Positions 46,712 to 60,328 are shown, counted from the stretch's first letter. The stretch: DNA of 64,000 nt from Pseudorasbora parva (GCF_024679245.1 NC_090176.1:17508293-17572292), one strand, 5' to 3'. Translations and numbers: made by a program. Notes: a model not told the origin generated them from the letters alone.

Positions 46712-46896
46712 GTGAGAAACCTGGACACTATTTTCAACCTTTTACACCGTCTAAACAACTTGTGCTGTATTGCTTTGAACGCTTTCTCTGTTTGTAATGT
46801 ATTTTCCTCCCTTCTCTTTCTTCTCTCCGCCCGTTACAGATGTTTCGATGTGTACCCGTGCTTTTCCTCCTGGCTGTTGTCTGCTGTCATGCTGAG
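46709..46896 (+). CDS. 5' coding end of a secreted or membrane protein (signal peptide exons)
   Basis: Exon 2 is 46840-46896, preceded by a strong pyrimidine tract and ttacag and followed by gtaagt. It encodes MFRCVPVLFLLAVVCCHAE, a textbook signal peptide with a charged n-region, a hydrophobic core and a likely cleavage site after CHA. An ATG at the very end of exon 1 (46709-46711) joins in frame directly before it, so translation could start at either ATG. The intron between is 128 bases. Exon 2 ends in phase 0. No further exon was recognised to 64000, so the gene must have a first large intron of at least 17 kb, or distant exons I missed. The gene is not identified. Confidence 0.65.
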
Positions 46897-47303
46897 GTAA
46901 GTTCAATGAATACCGCATTTAGAGAAAAGCTCGTCTTTTTGGGGGGGTGATTTTTTATTTTATTTTTAAATGGGGAAACCGGATTACAGAGTCTCTGAAA
47001 TCCAACTTGCTCCTAATGAACTAAAGTAACGACCTGGAGTCCGGTCAACTAGGCTACCAATAACTTAGAACAAAATAAGGCGATATAGGCTAATGATTAT
47101 GTTAAAGTTAAACTCAGGATTTTTATGTTTTTGCTAATTGAAAAAGTTTTACACTTAATGGACAACATGTTTAATGATGGACTCCAGACATCTGTCTTCT
47201 CGGTTGAAAAAAGGGTTTATTTTGCATGGCTGGTCACAACCTTTATGGGCGGTGTCATGTTGACATCACATGAGTTGTGCAGTTGACTAATACAATTACT
47301 ACT
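46897..47303 (+). other. Start of the putative long intron
   Basis: Ordinary AT-rich sequence follows the gtaagt donor. Nothing else is recognised. Confidence 0.4.
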
Positions 47304-47980
47304 ACCAGTGCTGGTTATATTACTTACAAATTGTAGTCAGTTACTGATTCCAAATTACATGACAAAAATAATTGTAGTTAGTAGCATAATCCATTACATT
47401 GCACATTTAAGGTAATATTAGGTTACTTCTTTTTTGATTACTTTTAGATTACTTTTGACCTAACTCGTTTATCACATTGATTTTAATAGGATAATCTTGT
47501 ATCATATTGATATAAAACTGCGAACAAAAAGAAAATATATTAGCAACATGAAGTGCAAATTGCCGTTTACATCAATTTCCCAGATGGGGTTTATGAGTTT
47601 AATGAAAAGCTATTAAATAATTTATTAAAATGAAAACAATTTAAAAAAAAAACACTTACTAACAATATTTTTTTGTTTATTTTTATTTAAGCATGTCATG
47701 TGGCCATTAATTGACAATCAAAGAATTGTGAATGTTATTTTTATTATTATAATTTTTATTGATTTAGCAATGAATTGTCAATTGTCAATGAATTATGAAT
47801 AATTTACTGCCATTGTGAGAATAACATGTAATCGTGATATCAATAAAAAAGTCACTGTAGTCTGATTACAAGTATTTTACTACATAATATAATGTAATAT
47901 AATTTAATTACAAGTGCTTAATTTTTGGAATCTGATTACATAATCCAGATTACATGTAATCAGTTACTACCCAGCAGTGA
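47304..47980. repeat. TIR-type repeat with CAGTGCTGG/CCAGCAGTG ends
   Basis: The left ccagtgctggttatattact and right gtaatcagttactacccagc borders are inverted copies. The interior is AT-rich with many gattac/gtaat words. Confidence 0.5.
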
Positions 47981-49240
47981 GTATAAATATGTTTATTATT
48001 TTATATAAAGTTGTAATGTGAAGTGACTGCAGATGCTAAACAAAACATCATGCATCTGGTACTAAAATATGCATTTGTGTGCTTTTATTTTGTATTATTT
48101 ATAATCAAATTTAACCTAAAATACATTAAATTGTATCAGATTTAGTTCCGTCCACATACTATTTTAGAATAGTAAGGAGTTGTTTATACAGAATGTTGGA
48201 CCAGCTGAAATGTCAAGATGCATCTGTCACAAAACACACATTTACATCACCTGGTTTGTGTTTGTGTGGTTAATGAACTCTCTGTGTGTTGAGAGGTTGG
48301 TGGTCTTTACATTGGTAATTCAAAAGAGCTGTAAACAGACAGCTGTTAAAACCAATCAGATAACAGCATGTTAGGTGGTGTTTGGCCAGTGAGTTTACAC
48401 TGATTTCAGTGCTCAGATGCAGCTGCTGATGGGGGCCATATGTTGTCTTTGTTAGTGCTGTGTTAATTGTGCTCTTACGATCTGCAGTGCAATAACAGCG
48501 TGCCAGGTGAGCAGCAGTTAATCCGCACATCAAGGACAACTCAACGTTCTTGCACTATAACCTTACTTATAGTAAAGTAAAAAGGACTTGTGCATACATT
48601 TTTCATGAAATCCAAGAGAATGCCTTCATTTTTATTTTACTTATTGAAACAAACACATTTCGGTGAATGTTGTCCCCTGTGTCAATGACACACGCATCAA
48701 GAATGTACTTCCTGTGTAACACATCTGCCATTTCTCAGACAAGCGCAAATATACTGCGTGCTAAAAACAAAGTGGCTTTAGTTTTAAAAATGCATTGCAT
48801 GAGATCACATTATTATTTTTTAATTGAAATTGAGATTACATTTGTAGTTAGAGCATGTTATTGTATTACAGCTTGCACGATATTGTGTGGTAGACCGCCC
48901 CGAGAATTTTGTGTTAGTAATTTCATGCTGACAGGCTTGATAAGAAAACACTTAAGCTAAAAGAACAGCAACTCATAATGGGTGCCATGCAACCCGCATG
49001 ATCTTCCCTCCGCTATTCATGCAGTTCGTGCTGTGGTTTGTCTCTTTCTTGTATCTCACTCAGTGGGGGCTTTGGGGCTGTCAGAGCTTGTGTTCCCTAA
49101 AGGCATGATTTGCTGCTTACATAGACAAGCTCTTAAATAGTGTCACCCTAAATTAAAACACACTGAATTTCATGCTTCTACAATACAGTTTGTGCTGGGA
49201 GGATTTTGCAGTTGGTTGATAGAGCGTTCACATTGTTAGT
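47981..49240. other. Intronic or intergenic sequence, no gene seen
   Basis: No paired element ends or exon-like segments. ORFs of up to 97 codons here lack splice context and domains. Confidence 0.4.
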
Positions 49241-49526
49241 GTACGGATTTGTGTGTGTGTGTGTGTGTGCGTGTGTTTGTGTGTGTGTGTGCGGGCTGGT
49301 AAACCCTACTTTATGGGGACAATATGTCCCCACAAAGATGGCAATATCCAAAATCCTTGTCCTTGTGGATTATACAGGATGAGTTTTTTTGAGAAAGTAA
49401 AAATGCAGAATGTTTCCTGTGATGGGTAGGTTTAAATGCAGGGGCTGTATAGGGGGATAGAAAATACGGTTTGTACAGTATAAAAACCATTACGCCTATG
49501 GAAAGTCCCCATAAAACATGGAGACA

Positions 49527-49600
<74 letters not shown>
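49241..49600. repeat. TG-flanked dispersed repeat, copy 2, with (TG)n
   Basis: It has the same core as 32815-33136 (agaaagtaaaaatgcagaat and following), between a 5' TG-rich tract (49252-49290) and a 3' (GT)34 tract at 49531-49598. Confidence 0.75.
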
Positions 49601-49601
<1 letters not shown>

Positions 49602-49965
49602 GTATTGGAGTCCAAAAAAGTGTATATTCTTCATCATTTCTGATTATGTGCTTTCATATAGACTGTGATTTTTTTTGTAATTGACCTTGAATCTGACCTT
49701 GACCTTGACCCCATTCATTTTTGCCGTATGATAAGAAGTTTTACAGAGAAACACATTAGTTACGGTATAAATCATAAATGTAAGCAAAAAATATATATGA
49801 AAATTAGAATAAAAATGAAAGTCTGTGTAGACAAATTATTTAATATTCAGAATTAATGACTTATTCCATACAATATTGCAGATGATGTACTTGAATCAAA
49901 AACAAGGTTACAGTATAAAATATTTAAAGTATTTATTTTTAAGCATTTATATTTAATATGAAATA

Positions 49966-50074
<109 letters not shown>

Positions 50075-50266
50075 TTAGAGTGTAGAAGTACGTCATTGCT
50101 TTATGTTCTCATTTTCAAGTTCTCATTTTCTGCCGAGTTTATTTGTCAGTAATTATTATGATGAAATATTTCATGGTAACAGCAGCTTGTCTGATTGATG
50201 ATTGGTGAATTTCTCTCCAGGATTATGGGTAGTGTAGTTGTTCACAATGAAATCATTTTCTTTCCA

Positions 50267-50717
50267 TTAAAGCTACACTGTGTAACTTTTTTAGTTTATT
50301 CATAGCTAAAAACACTTAGTTCATTCAAAAATATATGTGCTCTTCTTTCAAGTTCATTCAAAAATATATGTGCTCTTCTTTCAAGTAATAAAGTATTCTC
50401 GTAAGTTTATAATATGCCATTGAAAATACATACGGGTGAGGGGTTCGAAAGCCGGTCGCCATGTTGCCCCTCCATCTTGAAATTACATTAGCCAAAGAGG
50501 GACATACCCGTTAATTCAAGCTTCGCTTTTCGTATTCTAACACCGATAGCACTCATTGACGAGGTCGAACTGGAAGCCATGTTAATCTTGGACTAAATCG
50601 GCACTGTAGGAGTTAAAACAAAATCGGAATTAAGAGGAACAGAAACTATTTTTCACTTGATTGTCGTATACCTTTACACCGCTAGATGGGGGAAAATATC
50701 ACACAGTGTAGCTTTAA
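50267..50717. mobile_element. TTAA-target TIR element, copy 2 (AGCTACACTGTG ends)
   Basis: Reverse-orientation homologue of 12646-13081, with TTAA on both sides and near-perfect AGCTACACTGTGT termini. A 40-base direct duplication (ttcattcaaaaatatatgtg...) at 50321-50384 is specific to this copy. Confidence 0.85.
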
Positions 50718-51000
50718 ATGTTTTATTAACAAGGTTCAGGAGAAAGCATGTTCAGATAATTGACACAAATGGAGAGCACTCAGCTACAATAAGAGGTATA
50801 TAAGCAGCAGTCTCACCTCTGTTCTTTGACGTTTTATCAGCATCCCTCCACCACACCTTCTCCACACTTTTTGTTCTAACCACTTACATACATGGGCAGT
50901 ACTCTGGGTTCGGGCAAAATTCCGAGCTCGAAGCCCTCCCCCCGGACAGCATGCCAAATACACATTTAAATCTACTCTCCATCTACTCTCCATGAAAGTG
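50718..51000. repeat. TATA-containing repeat, copy 1
   Basis: Contains gaggtatataagcagcagtc, catccctccaccacacc and agcatgccaaatacacattt. It shares layout and words with 52790-53060. The ordered TATA word and downstream conserved block suggest an LTR or promoter-bearing repeat. Confidence 0.4.
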
Positions 51001-51160
51001 CGAACTCGTGAAATAACTATATCACTGTGTAACAAGGTCCAAACAATTGTCTATGGAGGAAAACAAATGGGTTTTTCATACAGAATGGGTCACAACACTA
51101 CTGTTGTACTCTGTTTGGAGCTTTTATGATTGGTAGTCAGCAAGAACATTTAAATCATTA

Positions 51161-51245
51161 AAGGGATACTTCACCCAAAAAATGAAAATTCTGTCATCAT
51201 TTATTCACACTCATGTCGTTCCAAGTCGGCATGACATTGATTTTT
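51161..51245. mobile_element. Left end of a TTAA foldback MITE
   Basis: TTAA-AGGGATACTTCACCCAAAA begins a typical MITE arm (gaaaattctgtcatcattta), which is cut short before the (TA)n tract. Confidence 0.6.
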
Positions 51246-51315
51246 CAGTAGAATATTGATAACCAAGCAGTTTTGGTGACAATTGACTTTAATTGTAAAA
51301 AGAAAAAAACATATC

Positions 51316-51317
<2 letters not shown>

Positions 51318-51411
<94 letters not shown>
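51318..51411. repeat. (TA)n microsatellite
   Basis: About 46 TA units. The Ile/Tyr repeats on both strands are artefacts of this tract. Confidence 0.95.
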
Positions 51412-51412
<1 letters not shown>

Positions 51413-52789
51413 GATTACAAGAAACATTAGTGAACAAAGAAACACTGTTCAGAATATGAAACATTATCACACGCACACAGACTAACACATTATCACAAAC
51501 TGTGGATGAGAATGAATTTCCTCTCAAGGCACTGTTTTTTTTTTTTTTTTAACATGGTAAATGTAATAGCAGAGTCAGGATAATGCAGTTACCTAAATCC
51601 CATCCTATAATCAAAAACAGAGCTCCTGGAGTTGTGAGTTGCTTTCTACGTGCATTTTTCTGCTTCCTTACAGCAGGTGAATCGACTGCGCTTTAAGCCC
51701 TGATAAAAATAGAAGTTACCGAGGGAAAAAGAAAATGAGGGAGAAAGAGAGAGTGAGGTAGGGGAAAAGAGAGGTGTAGTGAAAGAGGACGCTGTCAGGG
51801 TCACAGTGCTCCGTCTACTGGAGCTAAAGTGATCTTTACTGGGAGTAAACATCTGCTGTGATTTCAACTATACACTGAAATTATTGTTTTGATCTTTCCC
51901 AAATGTAATGCCTTTGTCTTTCAAATGTAAGCGCACTATTGCTATAATTTTGTTCTTAATGCATGTTAGTGGCTGTGCCAGAAAATCCAGCTGCCTCCCC
52001 GCCCAGTCAGTCAATGACTTAGTGTTTTTGTATGAAGGTCCCCTCATATGGAAACTGGTTTCAGACAGGCTTCCAAGGCACCATAGCGTCATGTCTAATG
52101 ATCTGGAACACAATCCCGTGAGCTTAGGAAATAACCAAGGAGTTCACAAAGACCCGATGAGAACTGTCCGTTAGCATTTCCATTCATTTCAATGAAGCTT
52201 ACAGCCAAATTTGTCTGAATACACAGCTACCCTTGCGAAAAGCCATCAATGGAGAAACAGGAGCAGCAGGACTAACTTCTGAAGCTTTCCAGACCCATTT
52301 TGGCAATAACCGAACCATTTTTAATTACAACAATACTCCTCAGTATGAATGGAATCAGATTAAAACAGACTTAGAGGGTAAATGTTTTTTTTTTTAAGTT
52401 AGTAAGCATTTATATTCTTTCATTGTTTCCACCAACCGCCAAAAATCACACAAAGGTCACACATCTGCTGCCACCAACTAAATGAAAGCATCTAAAAGCT
52501 GGAATATACTACATGACATCCCAGATTTTTGCCCCCATTTACAATGCCACTTGCTGAAAGTCAGAGCGGATATGAGTTGACAGAGTTCATAGAAAATCAC
52601 AGTCTATGATGGGCACAGATTTCTGATGTACTAACACTGAAAGCTAAATCCAATCTTCAATTTCCACGCTACATGCTCATTTTATGGAGTTCACGTCAAT
52701 GAAAACAACAAGTATGAGCTGCATTTCATTTATCATCAGCTACCACAATTGGGGAGTGAGCGGCATTAGCACTGGCAAGATAATTTAGT
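51412..52789. other. Apparently unique sequence, no gene seen
   Basis: This stretch has the fewest recognisable repeats in the window: T-runs at 51535-51550 and 52386-52396 only. Purine-rich text (gagggagaaagagagagtga) is at 51738-51757. It could contain conserved noncoding sequence, which cannot be judged without alignment. Confidence 0.35.
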
Positions 52790-53066
52790 CTCACTACTTT
52801 TAGTGAAGTTCCTAAACGTAAATTCTGGAGGAGTGAACATATCTAATCTTTCAATTAACTAGCAGAGCATATAAGCAGCTGCTCCTTACACTCGCATTAG
52901 CTGTTTTGGCATCTCTCCACCTCCCCAACTCCATAAAGATAATTTAGGCATCTTTCTACCAGACTTATCTTCCAAAAATGACTAGTCCCACTGGTGGGTA
53001 TGTCTAAGCTTGAGATGAAACTGCTTCCTCGAGCCCCTCCACTGCATAAGCCAAATACATTTAACT
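52790..53066. repeat. TATA-containing repeat, copy 2
   Basis: agcatataagcagctgctcc, catctctccacctccccaac and gcataagccaaatacattta follow the same order as in 50718-51000, with substantial divergence. Confidence 0.4.
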
Positions 53067-54445
53067 TTAAAAGGAATAGTTCACCCAAAAATGAAAATTT
53101 CCCTATGATTTACTCACCCTGAAGCCATTCTGTGTATATGACATTCTTCTTTCAGACGAATACAATACAGTTTTATTAATAAATGCCCTGGCTCTTCCAA
53201 GCTTAATAATGGCAATGAATGGCAGGCCAAAATTTGAAGCCCAAAAAAAGTGCATCCATCCATTGTAAAAGTAATCCATACAGATCTGCGGGTTAATAAA
53301 GGCCTTCTGAAGAGAATCTATGGGATTTTGTAAGAAGCATATCCATATTTAACACATTATAAAGTATATCTATATAGAACTATCTAGCTTCCCGGCATCA
53401 ACTTCCATATTCAGCTTACGAAAAAAGAATAACTTGCATGACGATGGCGTCAGACATAACGTAAATGTTTTGAACTGCGACAGGCATTACACTTTATGTG
53501 TGTTGAATATTTGAATACAGAAGGCGATCTGCCGGAAGCTAGATATTTTAGTTATTGTGTTAAATAGGTAGCCTGACAAGCCAGACCCACATCAAGATGT
53601 TTGGTCTGGAAACTCACCATAGACAGGGCTCAATCCGAGGGGTGGGATAAACGGTTGTCTTTCGAACTCCCTCTGCACGTGATAGGATAGCGCTACACCA
53701 ACCGGAGCAACGACGGTGAAGGGGAGCTCGCTGACTGATTAAACATTCACCGTATCCGGTCGGCTAAACTCCGAACACATCTTCCCTTTTTAAGAATGAC
53801 TTCAGTGCCGCTCTTTGTTCTTTTCTCAGAGGAAAGCTTAACTCCAAGTCTTCCGGAGGCGCGGGCAGAGCTGATTCGAAAGACCGCCGCCGTTCGCCAG
53901 TTTCTGTGTTTACTAGAAGCACGCAAACGCAACTCGGCCGTTGTCATTATGGCCCCGCCCGCCGACTCTATACACGATGTGATTGGGCCGTCCAGATTCT
54001 GAGGAATACAGCTCAGATAGGAATTGAGAGTTGCTAGACGACACTTGCGGGCAAATTAAATTTGCTGCCGCTAGGGTGCGTCTAGATTTCTAGGCTATTA
54101 AATAGGGGTATTTAACACAATATGGGTATTTTTTTTTACATAACTCCGACTGCGTTCATCTGTGAATAAAGTCGTAGTTTTTGTTATTTTTGGACCAAAA
54201 TGTATTTTGGATGCTTCAAGAGATTTTAATTAACCCACTGATGTCACAAATGGACTACTTTGATAATGTTTTTATTCCCTTTCTAGACATGGACAGTATA
54301 GTGCGCATACACTTGCATACGCTTTCGGACTAAATATAAAATATCTTAAACTGTGTTCCGAAGATGAACGGAGGTCTTACGGGTGTGGAACGACATTAGA
54401 GTTATTAATGAAATACATTTCATTTTTGGGTAAACTAACCCTTTA
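53067..54445. mobile_element. TTAA-flanked MITE interrupted by the RecQ-like element
   Basis: The left TTAA with ggaatagttcacccaaaaat and right tttttgggtaaactaaccct-TTAA are the termini. The right part matches the right half of 27920-28611. The 9-bp-duplication element at 53569-54097 is inserted within it. Confidence 0.7.
53569..54097 (-). mobile_element. 9-bp-duplication element with RecQ-like fragment, copy 2
   Basis: Reverse orientation. It is flanked by TTAAATAGG at 53560-53568 and 54098-54106. On the minus strand, one frame starts MTTAELRLRASS at 53947. In the neighbouring frame the helicase-like segment reads PEDLELSFPLRKEQRAALKS, then FLKREDVFGV, a stop and PTGYG. The ATG-initiated frame and helicase frame are offset, so this copy cannot encode the fragment as one piece. 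Confidence 0.8.
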
Positions 54446-57400
54446 AGCTTTAGGATGTGATGTCAAACTCCCTAACACGTTTTTTATTTGACCAGTAATG
54501 CATTAACACTTCATCTGGAATACGTCTCAAACCACCTGAAATGGTTTGAGTGATCGGATTTAAAACCATCTGGAATTGAAATGTGTTTTGGAGGGCATTT
54601 ACACCTCTTATTTTCACGATCTGACAGCTATCCGGTCAGAGACCAGGTGAAAATGGGCCCTTTGATATTTAGAGCTGATTAGTGTTCACATTTAGTTTTT
54701 GTTTGTTTGTGTCTCCTAGCAACAAGGCCCATGTTTCTGTGTGAGTTTGTTGTGTTTATAACCTGAAAGTGCGTGATCCTCGAGGCCCTGTTGTGTATGT
54801 CATGAAACTGTATGATGCCTTGTGTTTTAAAATCTGTTTGGATTTAAAAGGGTTGTGTAGTGTATTCCAGCCTTTAGTAGACAGGATGTTACTCAAACAT
54901 TGCATTCGGATGTCTTTATACCTCCATATAATGATACACAGCATTTTTCCTGTCAGCAAAGTCAGTATTTATTAGCTTCACTAATGCTTTCAGTAATCTC
55001 TTGCTATGTGGATCTAGTAGAAGGAATTCTTTCTCCCTCAGGGTGTGAGTCTAGTGTCCACAAACAGCTGGTCAGTCTTTTATTAAGGGGATATGAACAC
55101 ACTCACCTTGTAATAACCAGGGGCGTAGCACCAAATTTTGGGCCCTGGGTACAAACCATCTTGCTGGGCCCCCGTACCATGTATGTGTATGTATAGAAAA
55201 CGGACTTCCCTGCCTTGGGCCCTGGTTACTCAGTACCCTTTATCCCCCCAGTCCCACGCCCCTGGAATAACTATAGGACACAGACGAGCTAAAAAAAAAA
55301 AATCTTATCTAGGTGTCTAATAAACCTGGAATTGTATATTACATTGGTTCTTTGAAAACTTGTTTTAGTTCCTCTTTTGTAAGTTCCTTGGATAAAAATG
55401 TCTGACTAATCTCATCAGATGCTTAAGGCATGACCCGTCTTTGAATCCATCTTTCTTTATTGAAAGGTTTGAAATATTAGGAAATACTAAATACAAGTTG
55501 TTTATCTCAGTCTCTGAATATTACATGGCATGTGGGCTCTATTAACGCAACAGAACATTGTAAATTCAGATTGTTTTTGAGAGTTTTAGTGCAGGCACGA
55601 AAGTCTTTTGTTTGAAGAACAGGGCTGATGCAAACCCGCTATTGTTGTTTTGATACTCACTGTTACATCTGAGCTGTAATATATTTCATACTCTGAAAAC
55701 CATCTGCTGCATATTAACATTTAAAAAAAAAACTTTTTTCTTTTTATTTAGTTTTTCTCTCTATTCATGTTATCTCATGTTGATAACTATCACTGTTGTC
55801 TTGATTCCACACTTTTTCTCTCATATCTCTTTCATCAGTGCTCTGTAGTTTGCATCGTTTACCATCTGTTTTCTCTCACTCGTTTTCCTTCGTCATTTCC
55901 TCCCAATGTCTCTATAAATGTGCAGTGTCTTGTCACTGGATTTGTGCTGCTGTTTTATTGTGTTGTTTTGTATAGCCATCAGAGCTTGAAAGAGTCTTGT
56001 AATGAGAGCGAGGAACAGACAGTGGGAAGGATGAGGTGATGAGGGATATTACACAAGGGATCAAGAAATTTAGTTCTGCTCGTTCTGAGACTGGTACATG
56101 AGGTGATACTGGGGCAAAGATAGTAAAGGAATACATAATAAAGAGACATTTAGCCTCTTAATCCTCGCCCCTTTTTTTGAGAATTAAAAAAAAACGACAT
56201 ACCTCAAATAAAAATGTCTGCAGCTCTTAAACTCTATGGTCTGTATCCATAAATTTGGTCTTATTTTAAACGAGACGCTTGAAATTATGTTACCCAAAAG
56301 TCATAATAACTCAAAGTAGTATAGGGACAGATTAAAACAAGGGGAAATATGCATGTAAGTGACTCACGTTTTTATTTTTTTATTATTCCCTAATGGAAAA
56401 AAATATGAGATTTTAATTTTAAGGCCCTGAAAATAACCTAAATATAAAACTGAATGTCTGATCATGCTTTGATTAAAATTTGAAGACGATTCTCTCAAAA
56501 ATGTAGCTTCTGTAAGCTTTTATGTCAAAAAAAGACTAGGCGTCCTTTCAAAAAAGGCCAATTATATTAGAGGATTTGTAATAGTAAAGAGTAGTTTTTA
56601 TTCAAATAAATCTGCAATAAACTGCTAATTATAATGCATTTGCAGTCCCTGAAAACTAAAGCACTATTTACAGAATTTACAAGTGTAAAAAAACTCATTT
56701 AGTTGATAAAAACTGTCTGTCATTAAGTCTGCGCGTTGTGTGTTAAGTATGTGTGCTTACACTGCCAGGCTGGATACTATGGAGACGGTAAGCACGAGGT
56801 ATTCGTCAATGCTTCTTACGGCATATCTTACAAACACTGCGCAAAATAATGTATTTTAATTCGTTACTACATCCATCATTTAAATCTATACTGGCTATGC
56901 ATTGGCCAGACATTGACTGGCTTATCCAACTAAAAGCATGGGTGCATTTGACTGACAGATTTAGCAGCCAGTAACGCGCTCCCTTCCTATCATGTGTCCT
57001 CAGAGAGCCTGTGATTGAATGAGAGAGACCTGGGAGGGTTTAATATGACCGGAACAGTCCACAGTAAAGGGGAGATTGTCAAAATAATGATTATAATCGC
57101 TATTTCATTGAAAATGGATATGATTGATTACTCTAACGCAAAACGCTCATGCAAACAATGGAGGATTTTTAGTTTTTTCCCCTTATTTTTCCCTTGTTTT
57201 GGATTAAAAAGTGGGAAGCATTTTGAAGAGTGGACACTTACACGGACATGCATGCTGTTGTTTCGTGGATTTGTCCGATCTGATGATTCTGATCTGAACG
57301 TCAGGAGAGGAAAGATGAGTACCGCGTTTATTATGCTAATGTTTAAATAGCTTCATTTAACCCTTTCCTCTCTGGTGTACTTATTGCAAAAACGAGTTCA

Positions 57401-57620
57401 GAACATAAATCTTGAGTGTTTTAGCTTCCAAGTGATGCATTGTTTGTGATAGTTGATTGAACAGTTTGTTTAAAACAAAAGTAATTATAAGTAGAGACAC
57501 GCCCACTTGTGTCAGCCTCCCTGCCCACGATCCGGTGCGGATTGTGTAGTTAGCTCACTATATTTTCTGGCTTATATCCACAATTAACCATTTTTGTGGT
57601 ACTTGTTCTACACAGAATTC
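54446..57620. other. Long stretch without a supported gene
   Basis: Nothing has a clear domain or paired splice sites. Around 55120-55265 the phrase ggggcgtagcaccaaatttt and ccccagtcccacgcccctgg looks like a small TIR repeat (complementary edges ggggcgt / acgcccc). Around 56150-57390 there is a probable older repeat (taatcctcgcccc... ccctttcctctc). The remainder is ordinary AT-rich sequence. Confidence 0.35.
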
Positions 57621-57995
57621 TAGTGGTGTTTTCACACTTGGGTCCTCTTTAAAAGAACCGAACTCAGACTCCTTTAAGTGGACCAAGAAGTGAACCAAGT
57701 GAAAAAGGACCCAGTTCTCTTTACGTTCACACTGTCCCTGTCTCTGAAAGAGGACTCAGATCATTTTTGGTCCCCTTTAGTAGGAATGTGGTCTCAGACC
57801 CCTTTGTGTTCAGACTGTTGCTTTTTGGATCTAGTCCAGTTCAGTTTTTGATGGCTGACCCTATGGCGTTCAACATTTGATCCCATTCACTTACATTGTT
57901 TGTTCCTCAGTAACTCAAGATATTTGTTTGTAAAGATTATTATTACTTTATGACAGTACAAATGCTGTTGTATTAAGTAGTTTATCTTAAAAAAA

Positions 57996-58087
<92 letters not shown>

Positions 58088-59042
58088 AGATAAACTACTT
58101 AATACAACAGCATTTGTACTGTCATAAAGTAATATATATATAATATATATAATACTACATATTCTTGCACTAGCTATATAACATGTCCTTCTTTTCAACT
58201 AACATTTGAATTGTTTTCCTTGATTCATGTTTATTTTATTGCAGAAGGCAATGATAACATCAGCATACAAAAAATAAACAACACAATAAAAAAATAAAAG
58301 AAAGATGCAAATTAAATAAACTGCTTTCAATTTCCCAGGTAAAGTATAGATATGCCTAAAAGCAGCATTCAAGAAAGAAATGGAATAATCACATGAAAAA
58401 ATAAAACCGCATTCTTCACTGTATGAAGAACTGCATATTCTGCATATTCTCCACTGATTCTTTTATTAGGCTAATGCAGATGTTTACATTCATTTAAGAC
58501 AAAACCACCTGTTTATGTGAAACTTGTGTGTTTTTGACGCTTTAAAATAAATGCAATAAGACGCTAAAGATTCAGTTTATTTCACGCGCTGTGACAGCTG
58601 CTTCTGCATGCGCTAGGTGTGTGTGCTCGTAACACCATTTTAAACTGGCGCGCAGCCGCGTCTCTCTCACACAGTTCGGAAGCGGTTGAAATTGCAATAA
58701 ACAAGTGTATGTTGTGAACGAATAATTTGTAGAGATTTGTCAGAAGAATCAGCCGCGATGAACAGCCGATTTGTACGGAGGCATCTGATGACCAAACTAC
58801 ATTGGAATTCAAGAACAGAAAAAATCAAGTAAGCCCAGAGCGGTTTGTGTTCAGACTGCGTGTTTTTAGCGAACCGTACCATAAGATGAGATCGAACCGT
58901 ACCCAGACCACCTCCCGTGATGGTCTCGGCTCGGTTCGCTTTAAAGGGGTCTGAGATCGTTAGGAGTGTTCACATATGGGCCAAAAATCACGCGAACCGC
59001 GCTCAGACCCCTGAAAAGGACCAAGTGTGAAAACACCCTAGA
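57621..59042. mobile_element. TIR element with GGTGTTTTCACACTTGG ends
   Basis: The left end tGGTGTTTTCACACTTGGGT and right end (complement GGTGTTTTCACACTTGGTCC) are inverted repeats, with CTAG at both borders. Inner inverted blocks carry gaaccgaactcagac-like text. The style (long G+C-bearing TIRs, GGTTCG/CGAACC words) resembles the Harbinger-like element at 18687-19751. It contains a palindrome at 57941-58134. Confidence 0.75.
57941..58134. repeat. Palindrome, about 48-bp arms around A-run and (TA)n
   Basis: tattactttatgacagtaca... to ...tttatctta (57941-57989) is repeated exactly inverted at 58086-58134. The centre is an A-run (from 57988) followed by (TA)n at 58013-58084. Confidence 0.9.
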
Positions 59043-59640
59043 ACTTTCATGTTCACTTTTTAAATTTCAACTTTGGAGATCTCACAGATTTAAAAAGTTT
59101 TTTTTTATGGAGTATCCATTATTTTTTAATATTCTAAATGTTAAAAAACGTTGGGTAATCTAACAGTTGTACGCAGGTTGAGGGTCAAAAACATAGGTTA
59201 TATTGTGGAAATCCTAATAAAAGAAGATCTAAATCCATGAAATGGGAAACCATGAGAGAGAGAATACTCAGAAATGCAGTGTGACCCTTACAAGACTTCA
59301 CAAAGAAAGAGTGAAAACAAAGGGTATGCTTAACAAACAAATTACACACAGCTAAACCTAATCACAACACAATCAGTCCAGGCAAGGGGTTATGAGAACT
59401 GAAGATCATGATTCCCTATATTATTCCACTAATATAATCCTCTAGAAAGATTGAATCAATATGAGTGTGTGAATGTTGACACTGAGGGTGCCGGAAGGGC
59501 AGCCGCTCTTGTATTGTTTATGCTTGCTGTTTAATAATTATTTGAAATTTAATTATTAGCAAACTGGCAGCTCCAGTAGTAAGATTCTAAGATAAATATA
59601 TATTATTATAATCATGGGCCCTTTTTGCACGTCAGAAGCA
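59043..59640. other. Spacer, no gene seen
   Basis: AT-rich sequence with no recognisable exon or paired repeat ends. Confidence 0.4.
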
Positions 59641-59641
59641 G

Positions 59642-59753
<112 letters not shown>

Positions 59754-60253
59754 CTGAGCGTCACTGGTTTGTCACCGCTCGTCAATATCAAAATATTTGA
59801 TAAAACCAATCAAATCAGAGTAGGTGGGCTTTATGGTCACACAGAAACTGCTGAGGCTGAGCGCAAATTTTAGCAGCGCAACTCAACGTCAAATAAGATA
59901 AATGTAAGCAGCTAAACTAAACATGTTTGACAGCTGCTGCTTTAAGTCAGAAATGTTAAACAAAAGAAAAAAATATTTAGGCAAATGTAAGAAACTTTTG
60001 TCTAATTTCGCCATTTTTAACTGGAAATATGCCTATGTGATTCATAATAGGCCTTAACGAACAAGAAATATTAACAAAGCCATTTTCATCAGATTAGGCA
60101 TAAGATTAATAATGAATTTGTATATATTTTAAATTAATAATTCTAGTTGTAACATTCAGTACATATTGTGAATTTAATAAACTTAAAACTTTAATAAACA
60201 GTAAATTAACGTGTCTAAGAAAATGATTCATGAAACATATAAATATCAGTATG

Positions 60254-60328
60254 CTCTCTTTTTGTCAGTGAATAAAGTAAACATATGGTTTACACATATG
60301 TTTACTTTATTCACTGACAAAAAGAGAG
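60254..60328. repeat. Perfect palindrome, 34-bp arms, 7-base loop
   Basis: The arm ctctctttttgtcagtgaat... (60254-60287) is followed after gtttaca by its exact complement (60295-60328). It lies 51 bases from the third RecQ-like element. Confidence 0.9.

Noticed and set aside
56700..56850. Short Cys-rich frame with an EGF-like look (CQAGYYGDG) ending near 56848
   Set aside because: It is only about 39 codons, has no acceptor/donor pair that preserves it, no neighbouring exons and lies in probable repeat sequence.
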